A stretch of 64,000 nucleotides of DNA from an uncultured Blautia sp. (GCA_937893675.1 CALBGI010000043.1:22138-86137); one strand, 5' to 3'. Shown: positions 8,754 through 17,757, counted from the first letter of the stretch. Numbers and translations are program-made. Notes: generated from the sequence alone by a model not told the origin.

Positions 8754-10544
8754 TCAGATCAGTCCGCTCTCCGCAAGCAGCAGCTCCAGATCCGTTCCTT
8801 TTACTTTCTTCAGAAGAAGCTTCAGCATCTCCCGCTCCTTGAAGGACAGCTTCACCTCTGTGATCGGTTTTTTGTCAATCGCGTAATAGCAGGCTCTTAA
8901 AAGCTCTCTCACATCGTATTTGCTTCCCCATACTTCCGGCACGCCACGGTCCACATCAAGAAGCGTGTACACAGATTCCATACCGGTACGCATAGAATAC
9001 TCAATGGTAAAAATCGTATCTCTGGGAGTCTCTGCAAACTGCCCCACAAAAGCAAAGTTGACTGCGCCCTCCGGCACAACCTTAGGCCTGTCCTCATTCT
9101 TTCTTGGCTGGAAAAATGCAGTAATGAAAGGCATGTAGGCGGTTGTGGTGTTGCAGGCATTTTTTGCCAGATCCTCGATCTTCGCTGCCGGAACACCGAT
9201 GTGATACAGCCACTCTCTGCAGATCTCTTCCCCTGTGCAGTCCCGCATATTTTTCTTTACAAAGTTGCCCTCCTTGTTGGTGGTAAGGCCATATACCCAT
9301 ACAAGCACCATGTTCCTGTCCTGGGACTTGAACTGCGGCTGACGGTTGATTGTCCAGGACAGATACCAGTTGTCTACGCTGTCCTTGACTGTGACAATTC
9401 CGCCAGTTGTCACCTTGCCTGCACGAGGGTCTCTCTGACAGATTTTCATAATATGCCGGATCACCGTCTCATCTGAGGTTGCTATGGTAGCACTCATCCA
9501 GTTGGTCTCCTCCACATTTCCGCAGAAATTGTCCGGGTTTCCAAACTCTCCGTGCTGAGCCTGAGCGGCAATGTTCTTCCATAAATCCCAGGATTCTCCG
9601 GAGCCGTTTTTCACCTTGTCCAGATTGGGTGCATGTGTCTGATCTCCATAGCAGGAAGTATCTGTACAACAGCCGTTGGTGATAAACACCAGATCATCTT
9701 CCACCAGGTCGATGGTCTGCTCCTGTCCGTCCTTTACATATACGATCTGCTTTGCTGTCTTTTTTTCTCCGCTGGTTTCGATCACCACATTTTTTACGTC
9801 CATGCCGTACTCGATTTTTACGCCGTGATTCTCCAGATATTTTACCAGCGGCAAGATCAGACTTTCGTACTGGTTATATTTTGTAAAGCGAAGCGCGCTG
9901 AAATCCGGAAGTCCGTCAATATGATGGACATAACGGCACAGGTAGCGCTTCATCTCCAGCGCGCTGGACCAGCGCTGGAAGGCAAACATGGTCTGCCAGT
10001 ACAGCCAGAAGTTGGTGTCCCAGAAGGAATCCGGAAGTACCTCGGAAATCTTCTTCCCCTCCAGTTCTTTCTCCGGCGTGATAAAAAGCTTAGACAACGC
10101 CAGCGCAGATGCCTTGTCCAGTCCAAACTTCTTGTCCGTATGTGCATCCTCGCCGCAGTTCACGGTCGCACGGCACAAAGAGTAATTGGGGTCATGCTTG
10201 TTCAGCCAGTAATATTCGTCAAGGACGGACACTTCCGGATTTTCAATGGACGGGACATCATGGAACATGTCCCACATGACTTCAAAATGGTTGTCCATTT
10301 CTCTGCCGCCTCTCATATAGAAGCCCTTTGTCACATCTCTTCGCCCATCGCAGCTTCCGCCTGCCAGATCCAGCTTTTCCAGAATGTGAATGTGCTCTCC
10401 TTTCATTTGTCCATCCCGCACCAGATAAAAGGCTGCGGTAAGTCCGGCAAGTCCGGTTCCGATGATATAGGCAGATTTCTTGTCCACACCCTTCGGCTTT
10501 TCCGGATGTGCAAATGCTTCGTAAGTTCCTGCTGCATAATACAT
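8754..10544 (-). CDS. ohyA: Oleate hydratase (myosin-cross-reactive antigen family)
   Basis: An FAD-dependent fatty-acid hydratase that adds water to the cis-9 double bond of oleate or linoleate, giving 10-hydroxy acids; it is often a detoxification enzyme in gut bacteria. 596 residues from ATG 10544, the usual length. The N-terminus carries an FAD-binding motif GTGLAGLTAAF near residues 29-39, then the family signature GGREMDNHFE. The start is fixed by GGAGG eight bases upstream; the longer frame would run through the tetR terminator. It lies 133 bases downstream of a TetR-family gene on the same strand, a common regulator arrangement for this enzyme. The intervening perfect palindrome could also serve as the operator. 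Confidence 0.95.
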   Translation of the reverse strand: MYYAAGTYEAFAHPEKPKGVDKKSAYIIGTGLAGLTAAFYLVRDGQMKGEHIHILEKLDLAGGSCDGRRDVTKGFYMRGGREMDNHFEVMWDMFHDVPSIENPEVSVLDEYYWLNKHDPNYSLCRATVNCGEDAHTDKKFGLDKASALALSKLFITPEKELEGKKISEVLPDSFWDTNFWLYWQTMFAFQRWSSALEMKRYLCRYVHHIDGLPDFSALRFTKYNQYESLILPLVKYLENHGVKIEYGMDVKNVVIETSGEKKTAKQIVYVKDGQEQTIDLVEDDLVFITNGCCTDTSCYGDQTHAPNLDKVKNGSGESWDLWKNIAAQAQHGEFGNPDNFCGNVEETNWMSATIATSDETVIRHIMKICQRDPRAGKVTTGGIVTVKDSVDNWYLSWTINRQPQFKSQDRNMVLVWVYGLTTNKEGNFVKKNMRDCTGEEICREWLYHIGVPAAKIEDLAKNACNTTTAYMPFITAFFQPRKNEDRPKVVPEGAVNFAFVGQFAETPRDTIFTIEYSMRTGMESVYTLLDVDRGVPEVWGSKYDVRELLRACYYAIDKKPITEVKLSFKEREMLKLLLKKVKGTDLELLLAESGLI

Positions 10545-10620
10545 GATCATTACCTCCAAAATTGTTTGTTTTTGAACTCTTTCCCTTATCATATGCTTTT
10601 CCCCGTTTTTTTCCATAAGC

Positions 10621-10654
10621 GAAAAAAGACCTGTGATAAAAATTTTATCACAGG
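10621..10654 (-). terminator. Palindromic terminator of tetR, possible operator for ohyA
   Basis: Perfect 12-base arms CCTGTGATAAAA (10630-10641) and TTTTATCACAGG (10643-10654) around one base are followed on the minus strand by TCTTTTTT. A half-site TTTTATCA recurs at 10673-10680. The perfect symmetry would also suit TetR binding; this second role is inference. Confidence 0.65.
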
Positions 10655-10677
10655 CCTGTAAACTGTATGAAATTTTA

Positions 10678-11259
10678 TCAATTCTCTTGTTTTGATAAAG
10701 CTTTATCCGTCCGAAAACGCTCCAGAGCATCCCGGAAGGTATCCTCAAGGACCATGGACAGCTTCTGCACAAGCTGCTTTGGCTCTTCCTTCATATCTTC
10801 CCGGATCCAGTCCAGCAGCAGGCCGACAAACGCATAGGAATACACTCTGGCGATAAAGGCTTTGTCCTCCTCCCGCACAGTCATTCCCACAGCCTGCTCC
10901 TCCACCACATCCATGAGAAGCCGGTCTGCCAAAGGCTTCAAATATCGTTCTACCTGTTCCCTGTCCACACAACGGTACACGTTCATAATAAACGGCTTGT
11001 TCTCCCGCACCGCGTAATAAATCTGCAGGAGTCCTTCCTGCCAGGTATCGTGGGTCTTTTTTTCCCTGAGGGCCTTTGCGGCGTCCTCCATGCAGGCCCA
11101 CTCCACCAAATCATAAATATCCTTAAAATGATAATAAAAAGTCATGCGGTTGATTCCGCAGTCCTCTGTAATATCACTGATCGTAATCTTGTTGAGCGGC
11201 TTTTTGAGAAGCAGATTTTTCAGAGACTGCTCCAAAGCCCTCTTGGTAACCTGTGACAT
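10678..11259 (-). CDS. TetR-family transcriptional regulator
   Basis: About 193 residues. The N-terminal helix-turn-helix is clear (KITISDITEDCGINRMTFYYHFKDIYDLVEW), in the style of DhaS/AcrR-type Firmicute regulators, and the C-terminal region is a divergent ligand-binding domain. ATG 11259 is preferred, since AAGG (from 11272) directly abuts the alternative ATG 11271 with no room for initiation; the shorter form also begins where relatives usually do. It precedes ohyA on the same strand and probably represses it in response to fatty acids. That is inference from position. Confidence 0.85.
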   Translation of the reverse strand: MSQVTKRALEQSLKNLLLKKPLNKITISDITEDCGINRMTFYYHFKDIYDLVEWACMEDAAKALREKKTHDTWQEGLLQIYYAVRENKPFIMNVYRCVDREQVERYLKPLADRLLMDVVEEQAVGMTVREEDKAFIARVYSYAFVGLLLDWIREDMKEEPKQLVQKLSMVLEDTFRDALERFRTDKALSKQEN

Positions 11260-11310
11260 GGGCGATTTCATCCTTTCTTTCCGGCGCTTTCCCAGATCGA
11301 CTCTTTTTTC

Positions 11311-12555
11311 TCAGGAAAGCTTGTGTATAAACAGACCGCTCCGAAGCTTCGGCTCAAACCAGGTGGATTTCGGGGGCATCAGACCTCCCGCATCCGCAAT
11401 GTCCATAAGCTCCTCCATGGATGTGGGATACATGGCAAAAGCCACACCGCCCGTCTCATCGGCCAGCTCTGCAAGCTTCGAAAGCTTGTGACTGCCGCCC
11501 ACAAAGGATATGCGGGCATCTGTCCGCGGGTCTTCAATTCCCAGGATCGGTGACAGGATTTTGTCCTGCAGGATCGACACGTCCAGACGACCCACTGCAT
11601 CCCTCTTCTCATACACATCCGGCCATGCCCGCAAATGATACCAGTCGCCGTCCACATACATGCCCATACAATGCTTTTCTACCGGCTTGCAGGGAAAGCC
11701 CGGCATGAGCATCAGCTCAAAGTTGAACTTCAGGCTTCCCAGAAAGGCGCGCACCTCCCGGCCGTTTAAGTCTTTCACCACCCGGTTATAGGGAAGAATG
11801 GTGAGTTCCTCCGCCGGAAAGACCACGGAAAGGAAAAAGTTGAATTCCTCCTGCCCGGTATAATTCTTATGCGCTTCTCTCCTTTTCAGCCCCACCTTCA
11901 CTGCAGAAGCTGCCCGGTGATGTCCGTCTGCGATGTACAGGGAGGACATACCGGCAAATTCTTTCCTGATAAAGCTGCAGGCCTCTTCCTCTCCAATGAC
12001 CCACACTCTGTGTCCCACCCCGTCTTCGGAGACAAAATCATACACCGGCTCCTGTCTGCACTTCCAATCCTGTAAAAATTCCTTCAGCTCCTGGGAATAG
12101 CGCGCGGCAAGAAAAATGGGGCCGGTATTGGCATCGCAGACATCCACATGGCAAATGCGATCCTGTTCCTTGTCTGCACGTGTCAGCTCATGCTTTTTGA
12201 TCGTACCGTCCAGATAATCGTCAATGGAGCAGCAGCCTGCCAGTCCTGTCTGCGTCTTTCCCTGCCTTGTCTGCTCATAAATATAAAAACAGGGCTTTTC
12301 CTCCTGAACAAGGATTCCTTTTTCCTCCATGCTCCGGAGATTCTGCGCTGCTTTTTCATAAACCGCAGGAGCATACAGATCCGTGCCCGGCTCCAGGTCC
12401 ATCTCCGCCCGGTCTACATGAAGAAAGGAGCAGAGATTCTTTTCTCCAATCTCTTTTGCCTCCTGACGGCTTACCACATCATAAGGAAGAGCTGCCACAG
12501 CCGATGCCTTCTCTTTCGTCGGTCTGAGGGCTCGAAACGCCTGAAATACTGCCAT
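11311..12555 (-). CDS. DUF1015 family protein
   Basis: 414 residues matching the DUF1015 family from end to end: the opening MAVFQAFRALRPTKE with AALPYDVVS, the middle YIADGHHRAASA motif (an ParB/sulfiredoxin-like H-H-R signature) and the C-terminal FVGGSHKLSKLAEL. The molecular function is not established. In many Clostridia the gene sits beside serine biosynthesis genes (serA/serC), which are absent here. A good GGAAG site precedes ATG 12555. It is transcribed divergently from the purine operon beginning with ygeX. A role linked to amino acid or cofactor metabolism is possible but cannot be read from the sequence. Confidence 0.9.
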   Translation of the reverse strand: MAVFQAFRALRPTKEKASAVAALPYDVVSRQEAKEIGEKNLCSFLHVDRAEMDLEPGTDLYAPAVYEKAAQNLRSMEEKGILVQEEKPCFYIYEQTRQGKTQTGLAGCCSIDDYLDGTIKKHELTRADKEQDRICHVDVCDANTGPIFLAARYSQELKEFLQDWKCRQEPVYDFVSEDGVGHRVWVIGEEEACSFIRKEFAGMSSLYIADGHHRAASAVKVGLKRREAHKNYTGQEEFNFFLSVVFPAEELTILPYNRVVKDLNGREVRAFLGSLKFNFELMLMPGFPCKPVEKHCMGMYVDGDWYHLRAWPDVYEKRDAVGRLDVSILQDKILSPILGIEDPRTDARISFVGGSHKLSKLAELADETGGVAFAMYPTSMEELMDIADAGGLMPPKSTWFEPKLRSGLFIHKLS

Positions 12556-12587
12556 GATACATCTTCCTTTCCAAAATTAATGCTTCT

Positions 12588-12616
12588 ATTTTACCACAGG
12601 AAAATTCTTCTGACAA
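12588..12616 (-). promoter_or_regulatory. Sigma-A promoter of the DUF1015 gene
   Basis: Minus-strand TTGTCA (12616-12611), a 17-base spacer and TAAAAT (12593-12588) lie about 35 bases before the ATG. Confidence 0.6.
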
Positions 12617-12620
12617 CGTC

Positions 12621-12653
12621 CCTAAATATTTTTTGAAAAACCTAAATATTTTT
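12621..12653. promoter_or_regulatory. Direct repeats, candidate regulator site for the ygeX operon
   Basis: CCTAAATATTTT occurs at 12621-12632 and again at 12641-12652, exactly 20 bases (two helical turns) apart. The pair lies between the divergent DUF1015 and ygeX promoters and ends about 12 bases before the ygeX -35 box, a typical activator position. The binding protein is unknown. Confidence 0.45.
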
Positions 12654-12664
12654 GTATTTTTCTA

Positions 12665-12692
12665 TTGCAAATCTCATATTTTATGATATGAT
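12665..12692 (+). promoter_or_regulatory. Sigma-A promoter of ygeX-ygeY-ygeW-arcC
   Basis: TTGCAA (12665-12670), a 16-base spacer and TATGAT (12687-12692). The ygeX start follows about 55 bases downstream. Confidence 0.55.
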
Positions 12693-12751
12693 TGTATTAG
12701 ATAAGGAACAAAAAGAAATCCTAAAACAATTTTTCAAGGAGGGGTTTTTAT

Positions 12752-13981
12752 ATGATCCAAGGATTGAAATGGACGGTAAATCAGGTGCCGAAATCGGATG
12801 ACAGACATCTGGAGCTTATGTCCGTTGAAAACGTAAAAAAAGCAAATGCATTCCACAAGAGCTTTCCCCAGTACACGGTAACTCCGCTTCAGAAGCTTTC
12901 TTCCCTGGCAAAATATCTTGGGGTCAAAAACATTTACTGCAAGGATGAGTCCTACCGTTTCGGTCTGAATGCATTCAAGGTTCTTGGCGGCTCCTACGCC
13001 ATGGGACGTTACATCGCGCAGGAACTTGGCCGCGATATCAGCGAACTTCCATACAACGTACTGACCTCCGACAAGCTTCGGGAGGAATTCGGCCAGGCAA
13101 CCTTCTTCACCGCAACGGACGGAAATCACGGACGCGGCGTCGCATGGGCCGCAAACCGTCTTGGTCAAAAGGCTGTCGTACATATGCCTAAGGGTACCAC
13201 CAAAACACGTTTTGACAACATTGCCAAGGAAGGCGCACTGGTCACGATCGAGGAAGTAAATTATGACGACTGCGTGAGAATGGCTGCCGCTGAAGCAGCT
13301 GAGACAGAGCATGGCATCATTGTCCAGGACACCGCATGGGACGGATATGAAGAGATTCCCGGCTGGATCATGCAGGGCTACGGCACCATGATCATGGAGG
13401 CGGACGAACAGCTTCACCTGGACGGCGTTGACCGACCCACCCATGTATTTGTGCAGGCCGGTGTAGGCTCTCTTGCCGGTGCGGTTGTAGGCTATTTTGC
13501 AAACAAGTACAAGGAGAATCCTCCGGTCATGGTTGTCTGTGAAGCCAGCGCCGCCGACTGTCTCTACCGTTCTGCCGAGGAAAAAACCGGCAAACTCGTA
13601 AATGTGACCGGCGACCTGGAAACCATTATGGCAGGTCTTGCCTGCGGCGAGGGCAACACGATCAGCTGGGATATCCTCAAGAATCACGTGACGGTATTTG
13701 CTTCCTGTCCTGACTGGATGAGCGCAAAAGCAACACGTATCTACGCAGCGCCCCTTCCCGGCGACCCTGCAGTGATCTCCGGCGAATCCGGTTCCATCCC
13801 CCTTGGTCTTTGCTACACTGCTCTCCACGATGAGGGTGCGGCAGATTTAAAGGAAGCCCTGAAACTGGATAAAAATTCAAACGTGCTGGTCATCTCCACA
13901 GAGGGAGACACCGACCCTGTCCGTTACCGCGAAATCGTCTGGGACGGACTTTACGGAACAAACGAATCTTTCAGCAAATAA
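12752..13981 (+). CDS. ygeX: 2,3-diaminopropionate ammonia-lyase
   Basis: A PLP-dependent fold-type II enzyme that converts 2,3-diaminopropionate to pyruvate and two ammonia. 409 residues, close to E. coli YgeX/DpaL. The PLP lysine is Lys76 in RFGLNAFKVLGGSYA, and the phosphate-binding glycine-rich loop is seen in VQAGVGSLAGAV. The start has a strong AAGGAGGGG site. It leads an operon with ygeY (37 bases), ygeW and arcC, the set linked in gut bacteria to selenium-dependent purine and urate breakdown. In that pathway it would release the carbon skeleton as pyruvate, which a PFOR such as the nifJ product at 52 kb could oxidise. Confidence 0.95.
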   Translation: MIQGLKWTVNQVPKSDDRHLELMSVENVKKANAFHKSFPQYTVTPLQKLSSLAKYLGVKNIYCKDESYRFGLNAFKVLGGSYAMGRYIAQELGRDISELPYNVLTSDKLREEFGQATFFTATDGNHGRGVAWAANRLGQKAVVHMPKGTTKTRFDNIAKEGALVTIEEVNYDDCVRMAAAEAAETEHGIIVQDTAWDGYEEIPGWIMQGYGTMIMEADEQLHLDGVDRPTHVFVQAGVGSLAGAVVGYFANKYKENPPVMVVCEASAADCLYRSAEEKTGKLVNVTGDLETIMAGLACGEGNTISWDILKNHVTVFASCPDWMSAKATRIYAAPLPGDPAVISGESGSIPLGLCYTALHDEGAADLKEALKLDKNSNVLVISTEGDTDPVRYREIVWDGLYGTNESFSK

Positions 13982-14018
13982 ACCACGGCAAACAGACAAT
14001 TATTGGGAGGTAAAAACT

Positions 14019-15329
14019 ATGGACTTTAACAAAATTCACGAGGCGGCTCTTGGTTATCAGGAGGATATGACAAAATTTCTCCGCGCGATCGTCCGCAACC
14101 CCGGCGAGAGCTGTGACGAAAAAGCGCACATCGACACGATCGCGGCAGAAATGAAAAAGGTTGGTTTTGACGAAGTTGTGATCGATCCCCAGGGCAACGT
14201 CATCGGCTACATGGGAACCGGCGACCGGATCATCGCCTATGATGCGCACATCGACACCGTAGGAATCGGAAACAGAGACAACTGGACCTTTGATCCATAT
14301 GAAGGCTATGAGACCGAGGAAGAGATCGGCGGCCGCGGCGTTTCTGACCAGTGCGGCGGTATTGTGTCTTCTGTTTACGGCGCAAAGATCATGAAAGATA
14401 TGAACCTGATCCCCAAAGGCTGCAAAATTATGGTTGTGGGAACCGTTCAGGAAGAGGACTGTGACGGTCTCTGCTGGCAGTACATCATCAATGAAGACAA
14501 GGTCCGCCCGGAGTTTGTGGTTTCCACTGAGCCCACTGACGGCGGTATCTACCGCGGACAGCGCGGACGTATGGAAATCCGCGTTGACGTAAAGGGTGTT
14601 TCCTGCCACGGCTCTGCTCCGGAACGCGGCGACAATGCGATCTACAAAATGGCTGACATCCTTCAGGATGTACGTGCACTCAACGAAAACGACGACGCAG
14701 ACGGGACCGAGATCAAAGGCCTTGTCAAAATGCTCAACCCCAAATATAACCCGGATTGGGAAGAGGCCAGATTCCTCGGACGCGGCACCATTACCTGCTC
14801 CCAGATTTTCTACACCTCTCCCAGCCGCTGTGCAGTGGCTGACTCCTGTGCCGTATCTCTGGACCGCCGCATGACCTTTGGCGAGACCTGGGAAAGCTGC
14901 CTGGACGAAATCCGCGCGCTGCCAAGCGTAAAGAAATACGGCGATGACGTTGTTGTTTCCATGTACAACTACGACCGACCGTCCTACACCGGCTGTGTGT
15001 ACGAAATCGAATGCTATTTCCCAACCTGGGCAATCCCCAAGGATCACAAGGTGACAAAAGCCCTGGAAGCAGCCTACAAGGGGCTGTACGGCGAGTCCCG
15101 CGTGGGCAGCGCCGAGACAGAGGCCATGAGAAAAGCCCGCCCGCTCACAGACAAGTGGACCTTCTCCACCAACGGTGTTTCCATTATGGGACGCAACAAC
15201 ATTCCTTGCATCGGCTTCGGGCCGGGGGCAGAGGCGCAGGCGCACGCGCCCAACGAAAAAACCTGGAAGATCGATCTGGTGAGATGCGCAGCTGTGTATG
15301 CGGCGCTGCCGGAAATGTATTTCAAGTAA
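14019..15329 (+). CDS. ygeY: YgeY family M20-type hydrolase (selenium/purine metabolism)
   Basis: 436 residues, an M20 metallopeptidase-like amidohydrolase. Di-metal ligands are visible: His and Asp in IIAYDAHIDTVG, Asp in GGRGVSDQCGG, the Glu pair in VQEEDCDG, and a late His in AHAPNE. The family is conserved next to ygeX and ygeW and is proposed to open or deacylate a purine-ring-derived intermediate before YgeX acts. The exact substrate is not shown by the sequence. GGGAGG precedes ATG 14019. A structured 170-base gap follows before ygeW. Confidence 0.93.
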   Translation: MDFNKIHEAALGYQEDMTKFLRAIVRNPGESCDEKAHIDTIAAEMKKVGFDEVVIDPQGNVIGYMGTGDRIIAYDAHIDTVGIGNRDNWTFDPYEGYETEEEIGGRGVSDQCGGIVSSVYGAKIMKDMNLIPKGCKIMVVGTVQEEDCDGLCWQYIINEDKVRPEFVVSTEPTDGGIYRGQRGRMEIRVDVKGVSCHGSAPERGDNAIYKMADILQDVRALNENDDADGTEIKGLVKMLNPKYNPDWEEARFLGRGTITCSQIFYTSPSRCAVADSCAVSLDRRMTFGETWESCLDEIRALPSVKKYGDDVVVSMYNYDRPSYTGCVYEIECYFPTWAIPKDHKVTKALEAAYKGLYGESRVGSAETEAMRKARPLTDKWTFSTNGVSIMGRNNIPCIGFGPGAEAQAHAPNEKTWKIDLVRCAAVYAALPEMYFK

Positions 15330-15335
15330 AGCGCA

Positions 15336-15414
15336 AGGGAGCGAAGCCCCGCTCCCTCTGCACACCCTTCGGGCGAAAAAACAAGGAGTTCTTCGTTTTT
15401 CAGGACGAAGGGGT
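15336..15414. repeat. Two palindromes between ygeY and ygeW
   Basis: The first hairpin, AGGGAGCG (15336-15343) / CGCTCCCT (15350-15357), is perfect with a six-base loop. A second, larger imperfect palindrome runs from ACCCTTCG (15364-15371) to CGAAGGGGT (15406-15414), with A-rich and T-rich inner arms. No T-run follows, so neither looks like a terminator. They may stabilise or process the ygeX-ygeY portion of the mRNA, or be a mobile palindrome. No gene is visible in 15330-15503. Confidence 0.6.
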
Positions 15415-15503
15415 TCGACTTAACAGAGAAAAGATAAAACAAAAAAGCACAGGAACCCAAACATGAAAATAAAAGCAAAACGCATATAAAGGAGAATAGG
15501 GAC

Positions 15504-16697
15504 ATGAAAACTTTACAGGACTATATTGATAAGCTGAACCGTCTGAACTTCAAGGAGATGTACAACAACGATTTTTTCTGGACCTGGGACAAGACGGACG
15601 AGGAGCTGGAGGCTGTATTTACTGTAGCTGACGCGCTGCGTTTTATGAGAGAACACAATATTTCCACAAAGGTATTTGAAAGCGGCCTGGGTATTTCCAT
15701 TTTCCGCGACAATTCCACCAGGACCCGTTTCTCTTTTGCCTCTGCCTGCAATCTTCTCGGCCTTGAGGTACAGGATCTGGATGAGAAAAAATCGCAGATC
15801 GCCCATGGCGAAACCGTCCGAGAGACCGCAAACATGGTTTCCTTCATGGCAGACGTCATCGGTATCCGAGACGACATGTACATCGGCAAGGGTCATGCAT
15901 ACCAGAAAGAATTTATGGACGCCGTTACCGAGGGCAACAAGGACGGTATCCTGGAACAGAGACCGACTTTGGTAAACCTGCAGTGCGACGTTGACCATCC
16001 CACCCAGTGTATGGCGGATATGCTTCATATCATCCATGAATTCGGCGGCGTAGAGAATCTGAAAGGCAAAAAGCTTGCCATGACCTGGGCTTACTCTCCC
16101 TCCTACGGCAAACCGCTCTCCGTTCCCCAGGGTGTGATCGGACTGATGACCCGTTTTGGTATGGATGTTGTTCTGGCTCATCCGGAAGGCTACGATGTGA
16201 TGCCCGAGGTCGAAGAGATTGCAAAGAAAAACGCAGCGGCTACCGGCGGAAGCTTCACCAAGACAAACGATATGGCAGAAGCGTTCAAGGACGCAGATAT
16301 CGTATATCCCAAGAGCTGGGCTCCTTTTGCAGCAATGGAAAAACGTACCAACCTTTACGGCGAGGGCGATTTCGATGGCATTGACAAGCTGGAAAAAGAG
16401 CTTCTGGCACAGAACGCGCAGCACAAGGACTGGGCTTGTACGGAAGAGCTCATGAAAACAACCAAGGACGGCAAAGCACTCTACCTGCACTGTCTGCCCG
16501 CAGACATCACCGGTGTGAGCTGCGAGACCGGCGAAGTGGATGCTTCCGTATTTGACCGTTACCGAATCCCCCTTTACAAAGAGGCAAGCTTCAAGCCCTA
16601 CATCATTGCAGCTATGATCCTGCTTGCCAAATTTGAAAACCCGCAGGATATCCTCAAAAAACTGGAAGTAAAGGCAGCTCCGAGAATCCTCAAATAA
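15504..16697 (+). CDS. ygeW: YgeW-type carbamoyltransferase
   Basis: 397 residues, a knotted carbamoyltransferase of the aspartate/ornithine transcarbamoylase superfamily whose physiological substrate remains unsettled. The carbamoyl-phosphate motif STRTR is at residues 71-75, HPTQ is in DVDHPTQCMADML, and HCLPADITG lies near residue 330. With ArcC it would run in reverse: phosphorolysis of a ureido compound yields carbamoyl phosphate for ATP synthesis, as in arginine or allantoin fermentation (inference from the arcC neighbour). ATG 15504 has an AAGGAG site about ten bases upstream. It is followed by arcC after 22 bases. Confidence 0.95.
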   Translation: MKTLQDYIDKLNRLNFKEMYNNDFFWTWDKTDEELEAVFTVADALRFMREHNISTKVFESGLGISIFRDNSTRTRFSFASACNLLGLEVQDLDEKKSQIAHGETVRETANMVSFMADVIGIRDDMYIGKGHAYQKEFMDAVTEGNKDGILEQRPTLVNLQCDVDHPTQCMADMLHIIHEFGGVENLKGKKLAMTWAYSPSYGKPLSVPQGVIGLMTRFGMDVVLAHPEGYDVMPEVEEIAKKNAAATGGSFTKTNDMAEAFKDADIVYPKSWAPFAAMEKRTNLYGEGDFDGIDKLEKELLAQNAQHKDWACTEELMKTTKDGKALYLHCLPADITGVSCETGEVDASVFDRYRIPLYKEASFKPYIIAAMILLAKFENPQDILKKLEVKAAPRILK

Positions 16698-16719
16698 ATC
16701 TGGAGGTTGTTTCTGAATC

Positions 16720-17664
16720 ATGTATCAAAGAAAAAGAATCGTGATTGCTCTGGGCGGAAACGCCCTTGGCAATACACTTCCCGAACAGATGGCAGCTGTA
16801 AAAACCACCGCAAAAGCCCTCTGCGATCTGATCGAAGAGGGCCATCAGGTTGTGGTTGTCCACGGAAATGGTCCGCAGGTCGGCATGATCAACAATGCCA
16901 TGACCGCTCTGACCCACGAGGATGCCGATCAGCCCAATACCCCGCTGTCCGTCTGTGTTGCCATGAGCCAGGCTTACATTGGCTATGATCTGCAGAATGC
17001 CCTGCGTGAAGAACTCCGTAACCGCGGGTTTATGAGAACTCCGGTTGTGACGGTTGTCACCCAGGTGCGTGTAGATCCCGAAGATCCTGCTTTTGAGAAT
17101 CCGACCAAGCCCATCGGCAAATTCCTCTCCAGGGAAGAGGCAGACCACATGGCAAACGCCTACGGCCACATCATGAAGGAAGACGCCGGGAGAGGCTATC
17201 GCCGTGTGGTTGCTTCTCCCAAGCCTGTTGAGATCGTGGAACTGGATGCCATCCACAGCCTTGTGGACGCCAACAAAATTGTCATCTGCTGCGGCGGCGG
17301 CGGAATCCCTGTTGTCTTAAACGATAACCATTTAAAAGGCGCTTCCGCTGTCATTGACAAAGATTTTGCAAGCTGTCTCCTGGCAAAGGAGCTGGATGCA
17401 GACATGCTGATCATCCTCACTGCCGTGGAAAAGGTTGCACTCAATTTTGGCAGGGAAAACGAAAAATGGCTTGATGATTTAACGGTTGCGGAGGCAAAAA
17501 AATATGTGGAGGAAGGTCACTTTGCCGCAGGCTCCATGCTTCCCAAGGTACAGGCTGCCATCGATTTTGCAGGTTCCGGTTCCGGCCGTACCGCCATGAT
17601 CACCCTGCTTGAAAAAGCCAAGGACGGCATTCAGGGAAAGACCGGTACCAGAATTCATCTGTAA
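16720..17664 (+). CDS. arcC: Carbamate kinase
   Basis: 314 residues, the usual length. It transfers phosphate from carbamoyl phosphate to ADP, giving ATP, CO2 and ammonia: the energy-yielding end of ureide fermentation. Family motifs seen are IALGGNALG near residues 7-15, VVHGNGPQVG, VICCGGGGIPV and the kinase Lys/Asp segment VIDKDFAS. It closes the ygeX-ygeY-ygeW-arcC operon and is followed by a strong terminator. E. coli has yqeA in the same context. No arginine deiminase is nearby, so the carbamoyl phosphate most likely comes from YgeW. Confidence 0.96.
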   Translation: MYQRKRIVIALGGNALGNTLPEQMAAVKTTAKALCDLIEEGHQVVVVHGNGPQVGMINNAMTALTHEDADQPNTPLSVCVAMSQAYIGYDLQNALREELRNRGFMRTPVVTVVTQVRVDPEDPAFENPTKPIGKFLSREEADHMANAYGHIMKEDAGRGYRRVVASPKPVEIVELDAIHSLVDANKIVICCGGGGIPVVLNDNHLKGASAVIDKDFASCLLAKELDADMLIILTAVEKVALNFGRENEKWLDDLTVAEAKKYVEEGHFAAGSMLPKVQAAIDFAGSGSGRTAMITLLEKAKDGIQGKTGTRIHL

Positions 17665-17704
17665 GAAATCCCAAATCCGGCCGTAATTTCCTATAAAAAA
17701 AAAG

Positions 17705-17757
17705 CATCAAAGAGATCTGCAGCTGTCTGCTGTCAGGTCTTTTTGATGTTTTTCTTG
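17705..17757 (+). terminator. Terminator after arcC
   Basis: The arms 17705-17719 and 17734-17748 pair over 15 bases with two wobble positions, then TTTTTC follows. It separates the catabolic operon from the shell-protein genes. Confidence 0.75.

Noticed and set aside
12626..12660. CRISPR-like or IS-end interpretation of the CCTAAATATTTT repeats
   Set aside because: Only two 12-base direct repeats exist with no spacer array, and no transposase is nearby; a regulator site fits better.
15074..15505. Minus-strand frame across the ygeY-ygeW gap
   Set aside because: It overlaps ygeY over most of its length, has no ribosome-binding site or recognisable motifs, and the gap is explained by palindromes.
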